Shown here: piece after piece, positions 1-6,522 of the stretch
Position numbering within the stretch: position 1 is the stretch's first letter
How the letters are laid out: every line of letters starts with the position of its first letter
Assembly: GCA_026990385.1 (NCBI GenBank)
Contig: JALXDL010000114.1
Location: 1-9,898 of the forward strand
Source of the DNA: DRKI01 sp011051875
Lineage (GTDB): Bacteria > Desulfobacterota > Desulfobulbia > Desulfobulbales > Desulfobulbaceae
Direction: 5' to 3'
Length of the DNA stretch: 9,898 nt
The notes under the pieces: generated by a model
The model's database searches: none
Told to the model about the DNA's origin: nothing
The model's input: only the letters and a program-made list of their open reading frames with translations
Program-made: the position numbers and the translations under genes

Positions 1-62
1 CCTTCAACAAGCTCTACGAACAGGGCCGCAAGGTGGGCGCCGGCTTTCATCTCACCTGCTGA
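1..62 (+). CDS. 3' end of an unidentified gene (partial)
   Basis: The first bases read open in the frame ending at the TGA at 60-62 and give 19 residues, FNKLYEQGRKVGAGFHLTC. The composition is that of a real protein tail (mixed charged, aromatic and hydrophobic residues), and the stop lies 5 bases before the start of the Mut7-C gene, which is typical spacing for two genes of one operon. The 5' part is outside the window. I do not recognise the family from so short a tail, so no function is given. Confidence 0.5.
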   Translation, partial: FNKLYEQGRKVGAGFHLTC

Positions 63-67
63 TCACC

Positions 68-847
68 ATGCCGCCTGTCCTGGATATCCGTTTCCACGGT
101 ACCCTCAAGGACCTGCTCCATCCCCGCCACCGGCGCCCGGGCCGGGTGGCCTACACCCTCGACCGCCGGGCCTCCATCAAGGACATCATCGAATCCCTGC
201 GTATCCCGCACACGGAGATCGGCAGGATCACGGCAGGGGAGCGGGACGTCACCCTGGCCTGGGTCCCGGAAGAGGGGGGCCGGGTGGAAGTCTTTCCCCT
301 GGCCGCACCCGTCGACCCGACCCACCCCACGCTCCTGAGGCCGGAGACAGTGGAGGAGATCCGCTTCCTGGCCGATGTCAACGTGGGCAAGCTGGCGACC
401 CTGCTGCGGATGGCCGGCATGGACACGGCGACGGCGCCGGGTCTCGACGACCGCGGCCTGGCGGAAAAGGGCGCCGCGGAAGGCAGGATCCTGCTCAGCC
501 GCAACCGCGACCTGCTCAAGCGCGGCCGGATCGTCCACGGCCACCTGGTCCGCAGCCAGGATCCCAGGGAACAGCTCGCCGAGGTCCTGGCCCTCTATGA
601 CCTGGCAGGGAAAACACGTCCCTTCAGCCGCTGCCTGCGCTGCAACACCCTGCTGCAACCGGTGGCCAAGGCCGCCATCCTGCACCGGCTGCAGCCCCTG
701 ACCCGGAAATACTATCACCGCTTCCATATCTGCCCCGCCTGCCGCCGGATCTACTGGCGCGGCTCCCACCACCACAACATGCAACGCCTGCTCACGACAC
801 TCGGCCAGCCTCACGGCCAACGTGATCAACTTCCCAGCGCCGGTTGA
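68..847 (+). CDS. Mut7-C RNase domain protein with N-terminal ubiquitin-like domain
   Basis: The 259-residue product has the layout of bacterial Mut7-C proteins. Residues 1-80 look like the ubiquitin-like/ThiS-like fold found fused to Mut7-C. Residues 97-180 form the PIN-type nuclease part, with FLADVNVGKLATLLRMAGMD (D103 is a likely metal ligand), then D127-D128 and the ILLSRNRDLL strand (R145, R147, D148). Residues 189-225 contain a zinc ribbon (C189-x2-C192 and C222-x2-C225), followed by the family hallmark YWRGSH at 229-234. The family is predicted to cleave RNA in the cytoplasm; the substrate is not known. ATG at 68 is used because it begins the ubiquitin-like strand and sits 5 bases after the preceding stop; there is no strong Shine-Dalgarno, so coupling to the upstream gene is likely. 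The domain assignment is secure from motifs; the nuclease role is inferred from the family. Confidence 0.9.
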   Translation: MPPVLDIRFHGTLKDLLHPRHRRPGRVAYTLDRRASIKDIIESLRIPHTEIGRITAGERDVTLAWVPEEGGRVEVFPLAAPVDPTHPTLLRPETVEEIRFLADVNVGKLATLLRMAGMDTATAPGLDDRGLAEKGAAEGRILLSRNRDLLKRGRIVHGHLVRSQDPREQLAEVLALYDLAGKTRPFSRCLRCNTLLQPVAKAAILHRLQPLTRKYYHRFHICPACRRIYWRGSHHHNMQRLLTTLGQPHGQRDQLPSAG

Positions 848-889
848 TCCCGGCCCGCGGGGCCACCCCCTCTCAACTGAAAAAAGTTC

Positions 890-929
890 TTGACAACTTG
901 ACCTATCCGCTTTAGGAAAATTATTTGCA
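890..929 (+). promoter_or_regulatory. Candidate porin promoter region (sigma-70-like or sigma-54-like)
   Basis: The stretch 885-945 is clearly AT-rich inside GC-rich DNA. It holds a perfect TTGACA at 890-895, repeated as TTGACC at 898-903, but the hexamer 17 bases downstream of the first (TAGGAA, 913-918) is a poor -10. An alternative reading is a sigma-54 site: GG at 915-916 and GC at 927-928 are exactly 10 bases apart and the -12 element is TTGCA (925-929), although the -24 element (AGGAA) matches only at GG. Either start would give a leader of about 190-220 bases before the porin. Which sigma factor, if any, uses it cannot be decided here. Confidence 0.35.
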
Positions 930-942
930 TATGCACAATATG
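928..942. promoter_or_regulatory. Small perfect inverted repeat, operator-like
   Basis: CATAT-GCACA-ATATG is a perfect repeat with 5-base arms and a 5-base spacer, and its left half overlaps a second palindrome, GCATATGC (927-934). It sits immediately downstream of the candidate promoter elements, a place where a dimeric repressor could act. The arms are short and AT-rich, so chance is a real alternative. Confidence 0.2.
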
Positions 943-1009
943 TCCGATAACCGGAAACCTTCTCCGCCTGTCTGATCCATTTTTGCAGGGGACAGAGCCG
1001 GAACATGCA

Positions 1010-1053
1010 GGGGGCATCACCGTGCGATGCTGTCGTCTTGCGGTGTTACCCCC
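1010..1053 (+). ncRNA. Stem-loop in porin leader
   Basis: GGGGGCATCACCG (1010-1022) can pair with CGGTGTTACCCCC (1041-1053): 11 of 13 positions are Watson-Crick, with a C.A and a T.T mismatch inside, closing an 18-base loop. A smaller competing hairpin is possible inside (GCATC 1014-1018 with GATGC 1026-1030). The arm CACCG (1018-1022) could equally pair with the CGGTG that begins the terminator hairpin (1076-1080), so the two structures could exclude each other. I see no match to a riboswitch class I can recognise; folding is inferred by eye. Confidence 0.4.
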
Positions 1054-1075
1054 CCCATGCCAGCAACGTTGCCAC

Positions 1076-1109
1076 CGGTGCATTGACCCTGTCATTGCAC
1101 CGATTTTTT
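1076..1109 (+). terminator. Intrinsic terminator/attenuator hairpin ahead of the porin
   Basis: CGGTGCATTGAC (1076-1087) and GTCATTGCACCG (1091-1102) form a 12-position stem with one central T.T mismatch and a CCT loop, followed one base later by TTTTTT (1104-1109). This is the form of a rho-independent terminator. It ends 14 bases before the AGGAGG of the porin, leaving no room for a promoter between it and the gene, so porin transcripts must read through it. It could block read-through from the Mut7-C operon, act as an attenuator in the porin leader, or both. Confidence 0.6.
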
Positions 1110-1137
1110 GACCAAACTGGAAAAGGAGGGAACAACC

Positions 1138-2490
1138 ATGAGTAAAGAGACATGGGGATGGCGCAGGGCCAGAATGGTCTTCGCCTCGCTGGCGCTGGCC
1201 GCTTCCTGCACCCTGGCCGTACCACCGGCCAGGGCCGCGGAGGAATCCATTGCCGAGTTGAAGGCCACCATCGAGGCGCTCAAGCAGACCGTGCAAAATC
1301 TGGAAGAAAAGATGAACCGGCTGGAGCAGCACCAGATCGAGACCGCGAAAAGCGATGTCCAGCAGAATGTCAAGATGGGGAACAATCCAAAGAGGGGGGG
1401 CGGCCTGGCTCTTCCGGCGGGAACAACCATGTCCCTGTACGGCTATGTCAAGCTGGACGCGGTCTACAGTGACGTCAGCGCCGGATCCGGCAGTGCCGGC
1501 AACCAGCTGTTCCTGCCCGGTACGATCCCGGTTGGCGATGCGGCGGACAACGACGGCAACCTGGTCTTCCATGCCCGCCAGTCACGGCTCGGAATCAAGA
1601 CCAGCACACCCACGGCCTGGGGCAAACTGAAGACCCGCTTCGAGGGCGACTTCTTCGGTAGCGGCGGCAACCAGACAGTCAGCAACTCCTACGGTTTCCG
1701 CCTGCGGCACGCCTACGGTGAGCTGGGCCATCTCCTGGCCGGCCAGACCTGGAGCACTTTCATGAATGCCGGCGCCCTGCCGGAGACCATCGACTTTGGC
1801 GGTCCTGCGGCATCCATTTTCATTCGACAGGCCCAGCTCCGCTGGACCCAGCCCTTCAGCATGGGCAACTGGCAAATCGCCATTGAAAACCCGGAGACAA
1901 CTCTGGCCTCCCTGGATCCCGATGCACCCACCAAGCCGGACGGCGATCTCTTTCCCGACACTGTGGCACGGATCAACCTCAACACCGACTACGGTCACTT
2001 CACCGCCGCCGCCATGCTGCGCCAGTTCAGGGAAGACAACGGCGTCTACAGCGACTCGGCCTGGGCCGGAGCAGGCAGCCTGTCGGCCATCATCCCAACG
2101 TTCGGCAAGGATGACCTGCGCCTGCTGCTCAACTACGGCAATGGCCTGGGCCGCTACATGACCACCGGCTTTCCCGGCGCCTATGTCAACCCGGTTACCC
2201 ACGATATCGAGACCTACACCCAGTGGGGCGGCTATGTCAGCTACCGCCATTTCTGGACCGATACCATCCGTTCCACCGCTGTCTACTCCTATGCCGCGGC
2301 GGACAACGATCTCAACTACATCGCCGACACGGCCAACGAAAAATTCCAGTCCCTGCATCTGAACCTGATCTGGAGCCCCGTGCCCAGGGTGAACCTCGGT
2401 ATCGAGTACCTGTGGGCCAAGCGTGAACTTGAAGACGGCGAGTCCGGCGATCTGAACCGGATCCAGACCGGATTCCAGTACAACTTCTGA
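1138..2490 (+). CDS. DcaP-like outer-membrane porin
   Basis: The 450-residue precursor has an N-terminal signal peptide (basic WRRARM, hydrophobic VFASLALAASCTLAV, cleavage likely after ARA at residue 33). Next comes a short heptad-like coiled coil (about 36-72, IAELKATIEALKQTVQNLEE), a Gly-rich linker (80-96), and a beta-barrel beginning MSLYGYVKLDAVYSD at 98 and ending in the C-terminal phenylalanine of FQYNF, the signal for outer-membrane assembly. Strand motifs such as ARQSRLGIK, GKLKTRFEGDF and AYGELGHLLAGQTWSTF are those of the trimeric DcaP-like porin family, some members of which pass dicarboxylates and other small anions; the substrate here is unknown. ATG at 1138 is chosen over an upstream in-frame TTG (1108) because AGGAGG lies 8 bases before it and the signal peptide starts there. 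The linker is encoded over a run of seven G (1394-1400). Confidence 0.9.
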   Translation: MSKETWGWRRARMVFASLALAASCTLAVPPARAAEESIAELKATIEALKQTVQNLEEKMNRLEQHQIETAKSDVQQNVKMGNNPKRGGGLALPAGTTMSLYGYVKLDAVYSDVSAGSGSAGNQLFLPGTIPVGDAADNDGNLVFHARQSRLGIKTSTPTAWGKLKTRFEGDFFGSGGNQTVSNSYGFRLRHAYGELGHLLAGQTWSTFMNAGALPETIDFGGPAASIFIRQAQLRWTQPFSMGNWQIAIENPETTLASLDPDAPTKPDGDLFPDTVARINLNTDYGHFTAAAMLRQFREDNGVYSDSAWAGAGSLSAIIPTFGKDDLRLLLNYGNGLGRYMTTGFPGAYVNPVTHDIETYTQWGGYVSYRHFWTDTIRSTAVYSYAAADNDLNYIADTANEKFQSLHLNLIWSPVPRVNLGIEYLWAKRELEDGESGDLNRIQTGFQYNF

Positions 2491-2512
2491 TCCATTACTT
2501 TCTTCCGGTGAA

Positions 2513-2552
2513 ACGACACACCCGGCCGCCCGCCGGGCACCGGGTGTGTCGT
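2513..2552. terminator. Hairpin between convergent genes, probable bidirectional terminator
   Basis: ACGACACACCCGG (2513-2525) and CCGGGTGTGTCGT (2540-2552) are a perfect 13-bp inverted repeat with a 14-base loop. It lies 22 bases after the porin stop and 33 bases after the stop of the minus-strand membrane protein gene. Only a weak T-rich stretch (2571-2578 region) follows on the + side and none on the - side, so termination efficiency is uncertain; the location between two converging stops makes a terminator the best reading. Confidence 0.7.
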
Positions 2553-2585
2553 CATCCCGCCCCTTCCTTTTCCTGCCGCCCCCAG

Positions 2586-3434
2586 CTACCTTTCCGGAAA
2601 CAGGTACATGCTGATCACGTGCATCAGGATGGCGAGCCCAATGGCTGCCAGGCCGAGCAGGACGTTGTAGTAGACCGGTGCCACCAGGGCAAAGCGGATG
2701 ATCATGGTGGAGAGGGCAAAGCCCGAATTACGAAAGACCGCGAAAAAGGTGGGGTGAAAACACTGGGCAACCAGGACGAGGAGGATATCGGTGATGATCA
2801 GCAGGGTGTAGAAGTCATGAAAAAAATCACCGCTCCTGTTCCCGAGGACCGAACCATAGAGCGCCTGGATCCCCATGAACAGGAAGGCTGCCAGCAGAAG
2901 CAGGGCAATGCCTTTTTTTGCAGCGACAAAGCTGTACAGGTCCTCGATGTTGTCGCCCTTGTCCCCGCCCCTGCCCTGGAGGAGGTAATAGACCCCCAGG
3001 AGACCGAAGATCAGCACGGCGCCAAAGCCGTCCGAGAGGATATGCAGCACGCCCTGCTCGTTGCCGGCAAAGGTCACCGGTTCCTGGAAGTGGGAAAGCT
3101 CCTTGAAGGCGTTGCGCATCAGGATCAGGGAGAGGATCTCGAACTGCTTGCCCACGGAACGGGAAAAGGAGCACGGCAGGACAAAGATCAGGCTGATGAC
3201 CTCGAGCACCAGGATGACGGTGAAGGCGCCGCCGATGGCGTAGAAGTGGTTGGCCGGCACCACCTGGGCCAGGACCCCGGGGAGAAGATGCCGCCGTTTG
3301 AGTTCAATGACCACAAGGCTGAAAATAAAAAAAATCACCAGCAGCACGGAGATCTTGCGATGCACGTTTTCGTGTTCGTAGAACTGGTTCAACGGATCAA
3401 AGAGCCAGGTGGCCCATTCAAATATCCGGTTCAT
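2586..3434 (-). CDS. Polytopic inner-membrane protein of unknown function
   Basis: The 282-residue product has six or seven predicted membrane helices, roughly at residues 28-44, 66-88, 130-152, 174-196, 207-225, and 241-279 (one long or two short helices). The N-terminal 26 residues and the region 89-127 are polar and probably cytoplasmic or periplasmic loops; the loop at 153-173 is charged (GRGGDKGDNIED). There are scattered histidines (H21, H25, H49, H63, H115, H131, H206, H227, H272) but no spacing I can tie to haem or metal binding. ATG at 3434 is preceded by a good GGGAGGAG Shine-Dalgarno. It lies 77 bases after the radical-SAM gene on the same strand, so it could be the last gene of that operon. 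I do not recognise the family. Confidence 0.85.
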   Translation of the reverse strand: MNRIFEWATWLFDPLNQFYEHENVHRKISVLLVIFFIFSLVVIELKRRHLLPGVLAQVVPANHFYAIGGAFTVILVLEVISLIFVLPCSFSRSVGKQFEILSLILMRNAFKELSHFQEPVTFAGNEQGVLHILSDGFGAVLIFGLLGVYYLLQGRGGDKGDNIEDLYSFVAAKKGIALLLLAAFLFMGIQALYGSVLGNRSGDFFHDFYTLLIITDILLVLVAQCFHPTFFAVFRNSGFALSTMIIRFALVAPVYYNVLLGLAAIGLAILMHVISMYLFPER

Positions 3435-3465
3435 CCTTCTCCTCCCTGCAGATGAATTTTCAGCT

Positions 3466-3483
3466 TCGGAATCTCCTTTCCGA
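3466..3483. repeat. Inverted repeat between the radical-SAM and membrane-protein genes
   Basis: TCGGAA-TCTCCT-TTCCGA is a perfect repeat with 6-base arms and 6-base loop in the 77-base gap. On the minus strand it falls 29 bases after the stop of the radical-SAM gene. There is no T-run after it, so it is only a possible weak terminator, processing site or operator. Confidence 0.3.
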
Positions 3484-3511
3484 CACGATATCCGCCTTTT
3501 CTCTCCCTATC

Positions 3512-5272
3512 TCATCGGCCGGACCGTTTCCGCCGCCGATCCTTCCCGGTCCCGGCCGTTCCTCCCCTACGGCCATCGCCGGTGAGTACCGCCTTCTGCG
3601 CCTCCCGCCCGCGCACGGTCTTTTCCACGAAACAGGGGGCGTCGGCAAAGGGATCACGCCCGGTCAGGTACATGAGGGTTGACCAAGTGGATGGCGTCGG
3701 GGTGAAGATCTGTACCTGCCGCGGCAGGGTCTTCAGGCGGCTGCGGGCAAACCGCCGCAGCTCCCGCATGTCTCCCAGCGTGCAGCCGGGATGGGCGGCA
3801 ATGATGTAGTAGGTGAGAAACTGCCGCAAGCCCTCCTTTTCCGTGAGCCGGGAGAACAGGTCACGAAAGGCGAGCAGCGACTCCGGCCCCGGCTTGCCCA
3901 TGCAGGCCAGGACCCGCTGCACGCAATGTTCCGGCGCGACCTTCATCTGGCCGGAGACGTGGTGGCGGATCACCTCGCGCAGGTAGGGAAGGCCGTTCTT
4001 CCGGTCAGCCAGGATCATGTCGTAGCGGATGCCCGAGGCGACCACCACCTTCTTTACTCCCCGCACCTGGCGCAGTTTCCGCAGCAGCTCGAGTTGCGGT
4101 GCGTGATCGATTTTCAGGGACGGGCAGACCGCGGGAAAGAGACACCGTTTGCCCGGACAGCTTCCCCGCTCCAGTTTCCTGCCGCACTCGAAGCCGTACA
4201 TGTTGGCCGTGGGCCCGCCCACGTCCGAGATCGTTCCCCTGAACCGGGGGTGGGCGGCGATGACGCCCGCCTCGCGCAGGATCGACTCCTGGCTGCGCCA
4301 GTGCACGATACGGCCCTGGTGCACGGCAATGGCGCAGAAGTTACACTCCCCGTAGCAGCCGCGGTGGGTGGCGATGGCAAAGCGGATCGTCTCCAGGGCC
4401 CGGACCTCGCCCCTGGCGCGGTGGGCCGGGTGCAGGTCCCGCTCAAAGGGCAGCTCGTGAACGTGGTCCAGTTCCCCGGTGGAGAGCGGTGGCTGGGGCG
4501 GGTTCTGGACCAAGTAGCGGCTGTCCTGACGCTGGGCCAGCCGGCGCCCGGTCCGGGGGTCCTGGTTGCGGTAAAACCCGGAGAACATCCGGACAAAGGC
4601 CCCGTGGTCCCCGGCCACCTCGTCATGACCGGGCAGGATCAGGGTCTCCGGAGGGACCTCCCGCGCCAGGTAGCAGAGGCCGCGGATGGTCCGGGGATCG
4701 CCACCCTGCCGCAGGCAGCGGGCCAGCTCAACAGCAGAACGTTCGGCCATGCCGTAGAGCAGGAAATCCGCCTTGGCATCGACCAGGACCGAGCGGCGGA
4801 CCCGGTCGGACCAGTAGTCGTAGTGGGAGATCCGGCGCAGGCTGGCCTCGATGCCGCCCAGGACGATGGGCCGGGTCTGCTTGAAGTGGCTGCGGATCAG
4901 GTTGGTGTAGACCAGGACCGCCCGGTCCGGCCGCCGGTCATTGCGGCCGCCCGGGGTATAGTCGTCGCGCAGGCGCCTGCGGCCCGAGGCGGTGCGGTTG
5001 GCGACCATGGAATCGATGCAGCCGCCGCTGACCCCCCAGAAGAGCAGGGGCTCGCCGAGCCGGGTGATGTCGGTCCCGGAACCGGTCTCCGGCTGGGCGA
5101 TGATACCCACCCGGAACCCGGCATCGACCAGGACCCTGCCGATGACCGCCACCCCGATAAAGGGGGAGTCGATGTAGGCGTCGCCGCTGACCAGGATGAT
5201 ATCAAGCCGTTTCCAGCCCAGGGCGCGGCATTCTTTTCTGGTGGCGGGAAGAAACATGACCTGGCCTGTCAC
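3512..5272 (-). CDS. YgiQ family radical SAM protein
   Basis: The 586-residue product matches the YgiQ (UPF0313) family. The N-terminal domain (1-290) begins FLPATRKECRALGWKRLDII and LVSGDAYIDSPFIG, followed by a B12-binding-like fold region with LGGIEASLRRISHYDYW (138-154). The radical SAM core follows, with the cluster motif C306-x3-C310-x2-C313 in RGCYGECNFCAI, and then the family signature SDVGGPTANMYG (349-360). A further cysteine set (C363, C372, C377, C383) could hold a second cluster. The last 25 residues are a basic, Gly-rich, probably disordered tail. The reaction is not known for the family; it should cleave SAM reductively in the cytoplasm. The GTG at 5272 overlaps the upstream stop (GTGA); AGGAGG is only 1 base from this GTG, while an in-frame ATG at 5257 is 16 bases from it, so the start is uncertain by five codons and re-initiation is likely. 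Confidence 0.93.
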   Translation of the reverse strand: MTGQVMFLPATRKECRALGWKRLDIILVSGDAYIDSPFIGVAVIGRVLVDAGFRVGIIAQPETGSGTDITRLGEPLLFWGVSGGCIDSMVANRTASGRRRLRDDYTPGGRNDRRPDRAVLVYTNLIRSHFKQTRPIVLGGIEASLRRISHYDYWSDRVRRSVLVDAKADFLLYGMAERSAVELARCLRQGGDPRTIRGLCYLAREVPPETLILPGHDEVAGDHGAFVRMFSGFYRNQDPRTGRRLAQRQDSRYLVQNPPQPPLSTGELDHVHELPFERDLHPAHRARGEVRALETIRFAIATHRGCYGECNFCAIAVHQGRIVHWRSQESILREAGVIAAHPRFRGTISDVGGPTANMYGFECGRKLERGSCPGKRCLFPAVCPSLKIDHAPQLELLRKLRQVRGVKKVVVASGIRYDMILADRKNGLPYLREVIRHHVSGQMKVAPEHCVQRVLACMGKPGPESLLAFRDLFSRLTEKEGLRQFLTYYIIAAHPGCTLGDMRELRRFARSRLKTLPRQVQIFTPTPSTWSTLMYLTGRDPFADAPCFVEKTVRGREAQKAVLTGDGRRGGTAGTGKDRRRKRSGR

Positions 5273-6522
5273 CCCTCCTGGAGCAGGGCGGCTGCCGAAC
5301 GTCCGGCCAGCCAGCCGGTGGAAAATGCTGCCTGCAGGTTGTAGCCGCCGGTATCCCCCTGCAGGTCCAGGACCTCGCCGGCAAAAAAGAGCCCGGCCAC
5401 GAGCCGCGACTGCATGGTACGGGAATCCACCTCCCGCAGGTCCACCCCGCCGGCGGTGACAATGGCCTCGGCCAGGGGACGGTGACCGGTGACCTGGAGG
5501 CGGAAATCCTTGAGCCAGGAACGCAGCCGCCGCCGCTGGCCGGACCTTACCTGGCCGGCCGCACGATCCGGCGGCAGGCCGGTCAGCTTCAGGCAGACCG
5601 GCACCATCTGCCGGGGCAGCAGGCCCCGTAACACGCTGGCCAGGGGCTCCCGGGCGCGGCGGGCAAAATCCCGCTGCAGCCTGGCGTCCAGCCTGCCCTC
5701 GTCCAGTGCCGGCTTCAGGTCCAGGACCAGCTCCACCCGCCGCGCCTGCCGCAGGGCGTCCACAGCCGCGCCGCTCAGGGTAAGGACCGTGGGTCCGGAG
5801 ACGCCATGGTCCGTAAATTCCAGCTCACCGAACTGCCGCGCCCGCCGGCGGGAATCCACCACGAGCCGAACCCCGGTATTGCGCAGCCGCAGTCCCGCCA
5901 TCCCGGATGTCACATCACCACCGGTCACCAGTGGCACCAGGGCCGGCCGCACCGGCACGATCCGGTGCCCGGCCGCACCGGCTATCCTGTAGCCGTCGCC
6001 CGTGGAGCCGGTGGCCGGGTAGGAGGCGCCGCCGGTGGCCAGGATAACGGCCCGGGCACTGATCCTGCGGCCCTGGCAGAAAACACCCCGGACCATGCCC
6101 TGCTCAACGATAATCCCCTCCGCCGGTGCCGAACGGTGCAGCTCGACCCCCTCCCGGCCGAGCCAGCCACGCAGCGCAGCCACCACCTCCGGGGCCCGGC
6201 CCGAGGCAGGAAAGACCCGGCCGCCCCGCTCTGTGACCAAGTCCAGGCCCAGGGACTGAAAAAACTCCATCAGCTCGGGCGCGAAAAAGCGGTGAAAGGG
6301 CTGGCGCAGGAAACGGCCGTTGCGGCCGAAATGGTCGATGAACTCGGGCAGGGGCGCAATATTGGTCAGGTTGCAGCGTCCCTTGCCGGTGATGCCTACC
6401 TTGCGGCCCGGGGAACGCATCTTCTCCAGCAGCAGGACCCTGGCCCCGGCGGCGGCCGCGCGGCCGGCCGCCAGCATGCCGCCGGCGCCGGCACCAATGA
6501 CGACGATCCTGTCCATGCTCAT
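5269..6522 (-). CDS. YhiN/HI0933 family FAD-dependent oxidoreductase
   Basis: The 417-residue protein is a full-length member of the HI0933-like (YhiN, BaiN-related) flavoprotein family. It has the FAD-binding GAGAGG turn at 10-15 and acidic E33 ending the second strand, then the family signature GRKVGITGKGRCNLTN (39-54), the second nucleotide motif LATGGASYPATGSTGDG (161-177), GELEFTDHGVSGP (232-244), AEAIVTAGGV (351-360) and the C-terminal GEVLDLQGDTGGYNLQ (382-397) that closes over FAD. Family members are cytoplasmic; one branch acts on bile-acid intermediates in gut bacteria, but most, including this one, have no known substrate. The ATG at 6522 overlaps the antiporter stop in an ATGA, so translation is coupled. 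A second in-frame ATG lies two codons later. The stop overlaps the start of the radical-SAM gene. Confidence 0.92.
   Translation of the reverse strand: MSMDRIVVIGAGAGGMLAAGRAAAAGARVLLLEKMRSPGRKVGITGKGRCNLTNIAPLPEFIDHFGRNGRFLRQPFHRFFAPELMEFFQSLGLDLVTERGGRVFPASGRAPEVVAALRGWLGREGVELHRSAPAEGIIVEQGMVRGVFCQGRRISARAVILATGGASYPATGSTGDGYRIAGAAGHRIVPVRPALVPLVTGGDVTSGMAGLRLRNTGVRLVVDSRRRARQFGELEFTDHGVSGPTVLTLSGAAVDALRQARRVELVLDLKPALDEGRLDARLQRDFARRAREPLASVLRGLLPRQMVPVCLKLTGLPPDRAAGQVRSGQRRRLRSWLKDFRLQVTGHRPLAEAIVTAGGVDLREVDSRTMQSRLVAGLFFAGEVLDLQGDTGGYNLQAAFSTGWLAGRSAAALLQEG

Noticed and set aside
852..864. GGCCC-GCG-GGGCC hairpin just after the Mut7-C gene as its terminator
   Set aside because: Only 5 bp with a 3-base loop and no T-run after it; GC-rich palindromes of this size are common by chance here.
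47..1006. Open frame of 319 codons on the - strand across the Mut7-C gene
   Set aside because: It covers the real gene and its downstream spacer, has no recognisable domain and no plausible start signal.
920..1110. Match of the porin leader to a known riboswitch class
   Set aside because: Short similarities such as CTGAT (971-975) or GCCACCG (1071-1077) occur, but the surrounding consensus helices of fluoride, cobalamin, TPP, glycine, c-di-GMP or Moco elements are absent by eye.
1108..1137. TTG at 1108 as an earlier start for the porin
   Set aside because: It lies in the T-run of the terminator hairpin, has no Shine-Dalgarno and would put ten charged residues ahead of a normal signal peptide; ATG at 1138 has AGGAGG at the right distance.
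1582..2358. Minus-strand open frame opposite the porin
   Set aside because: Gly/Val-rich shadow of beta-barrel codons, no ribosome-binding site, no family resemblance.
2508..3455. Open frame of 315 codons on the + strand opposite the membrane protein
   Set aside because: The product is hydrophilic and repetitive in charge (many H, Q, D, E), which is the complement pattern of membrane-protein codons; the minus strand has a good ribosome-binding site and membrane helices.
3791..5344. Open frame of 517 codons on the + strand opposite the radical-SAM gene
   Set aside because: It is antisense to a gene with clear catalytic motifs, its translation is rich in Pro, Gly, Ala, Arg and Gln without domains, and it arises from the third-position GC bias of the real gene.
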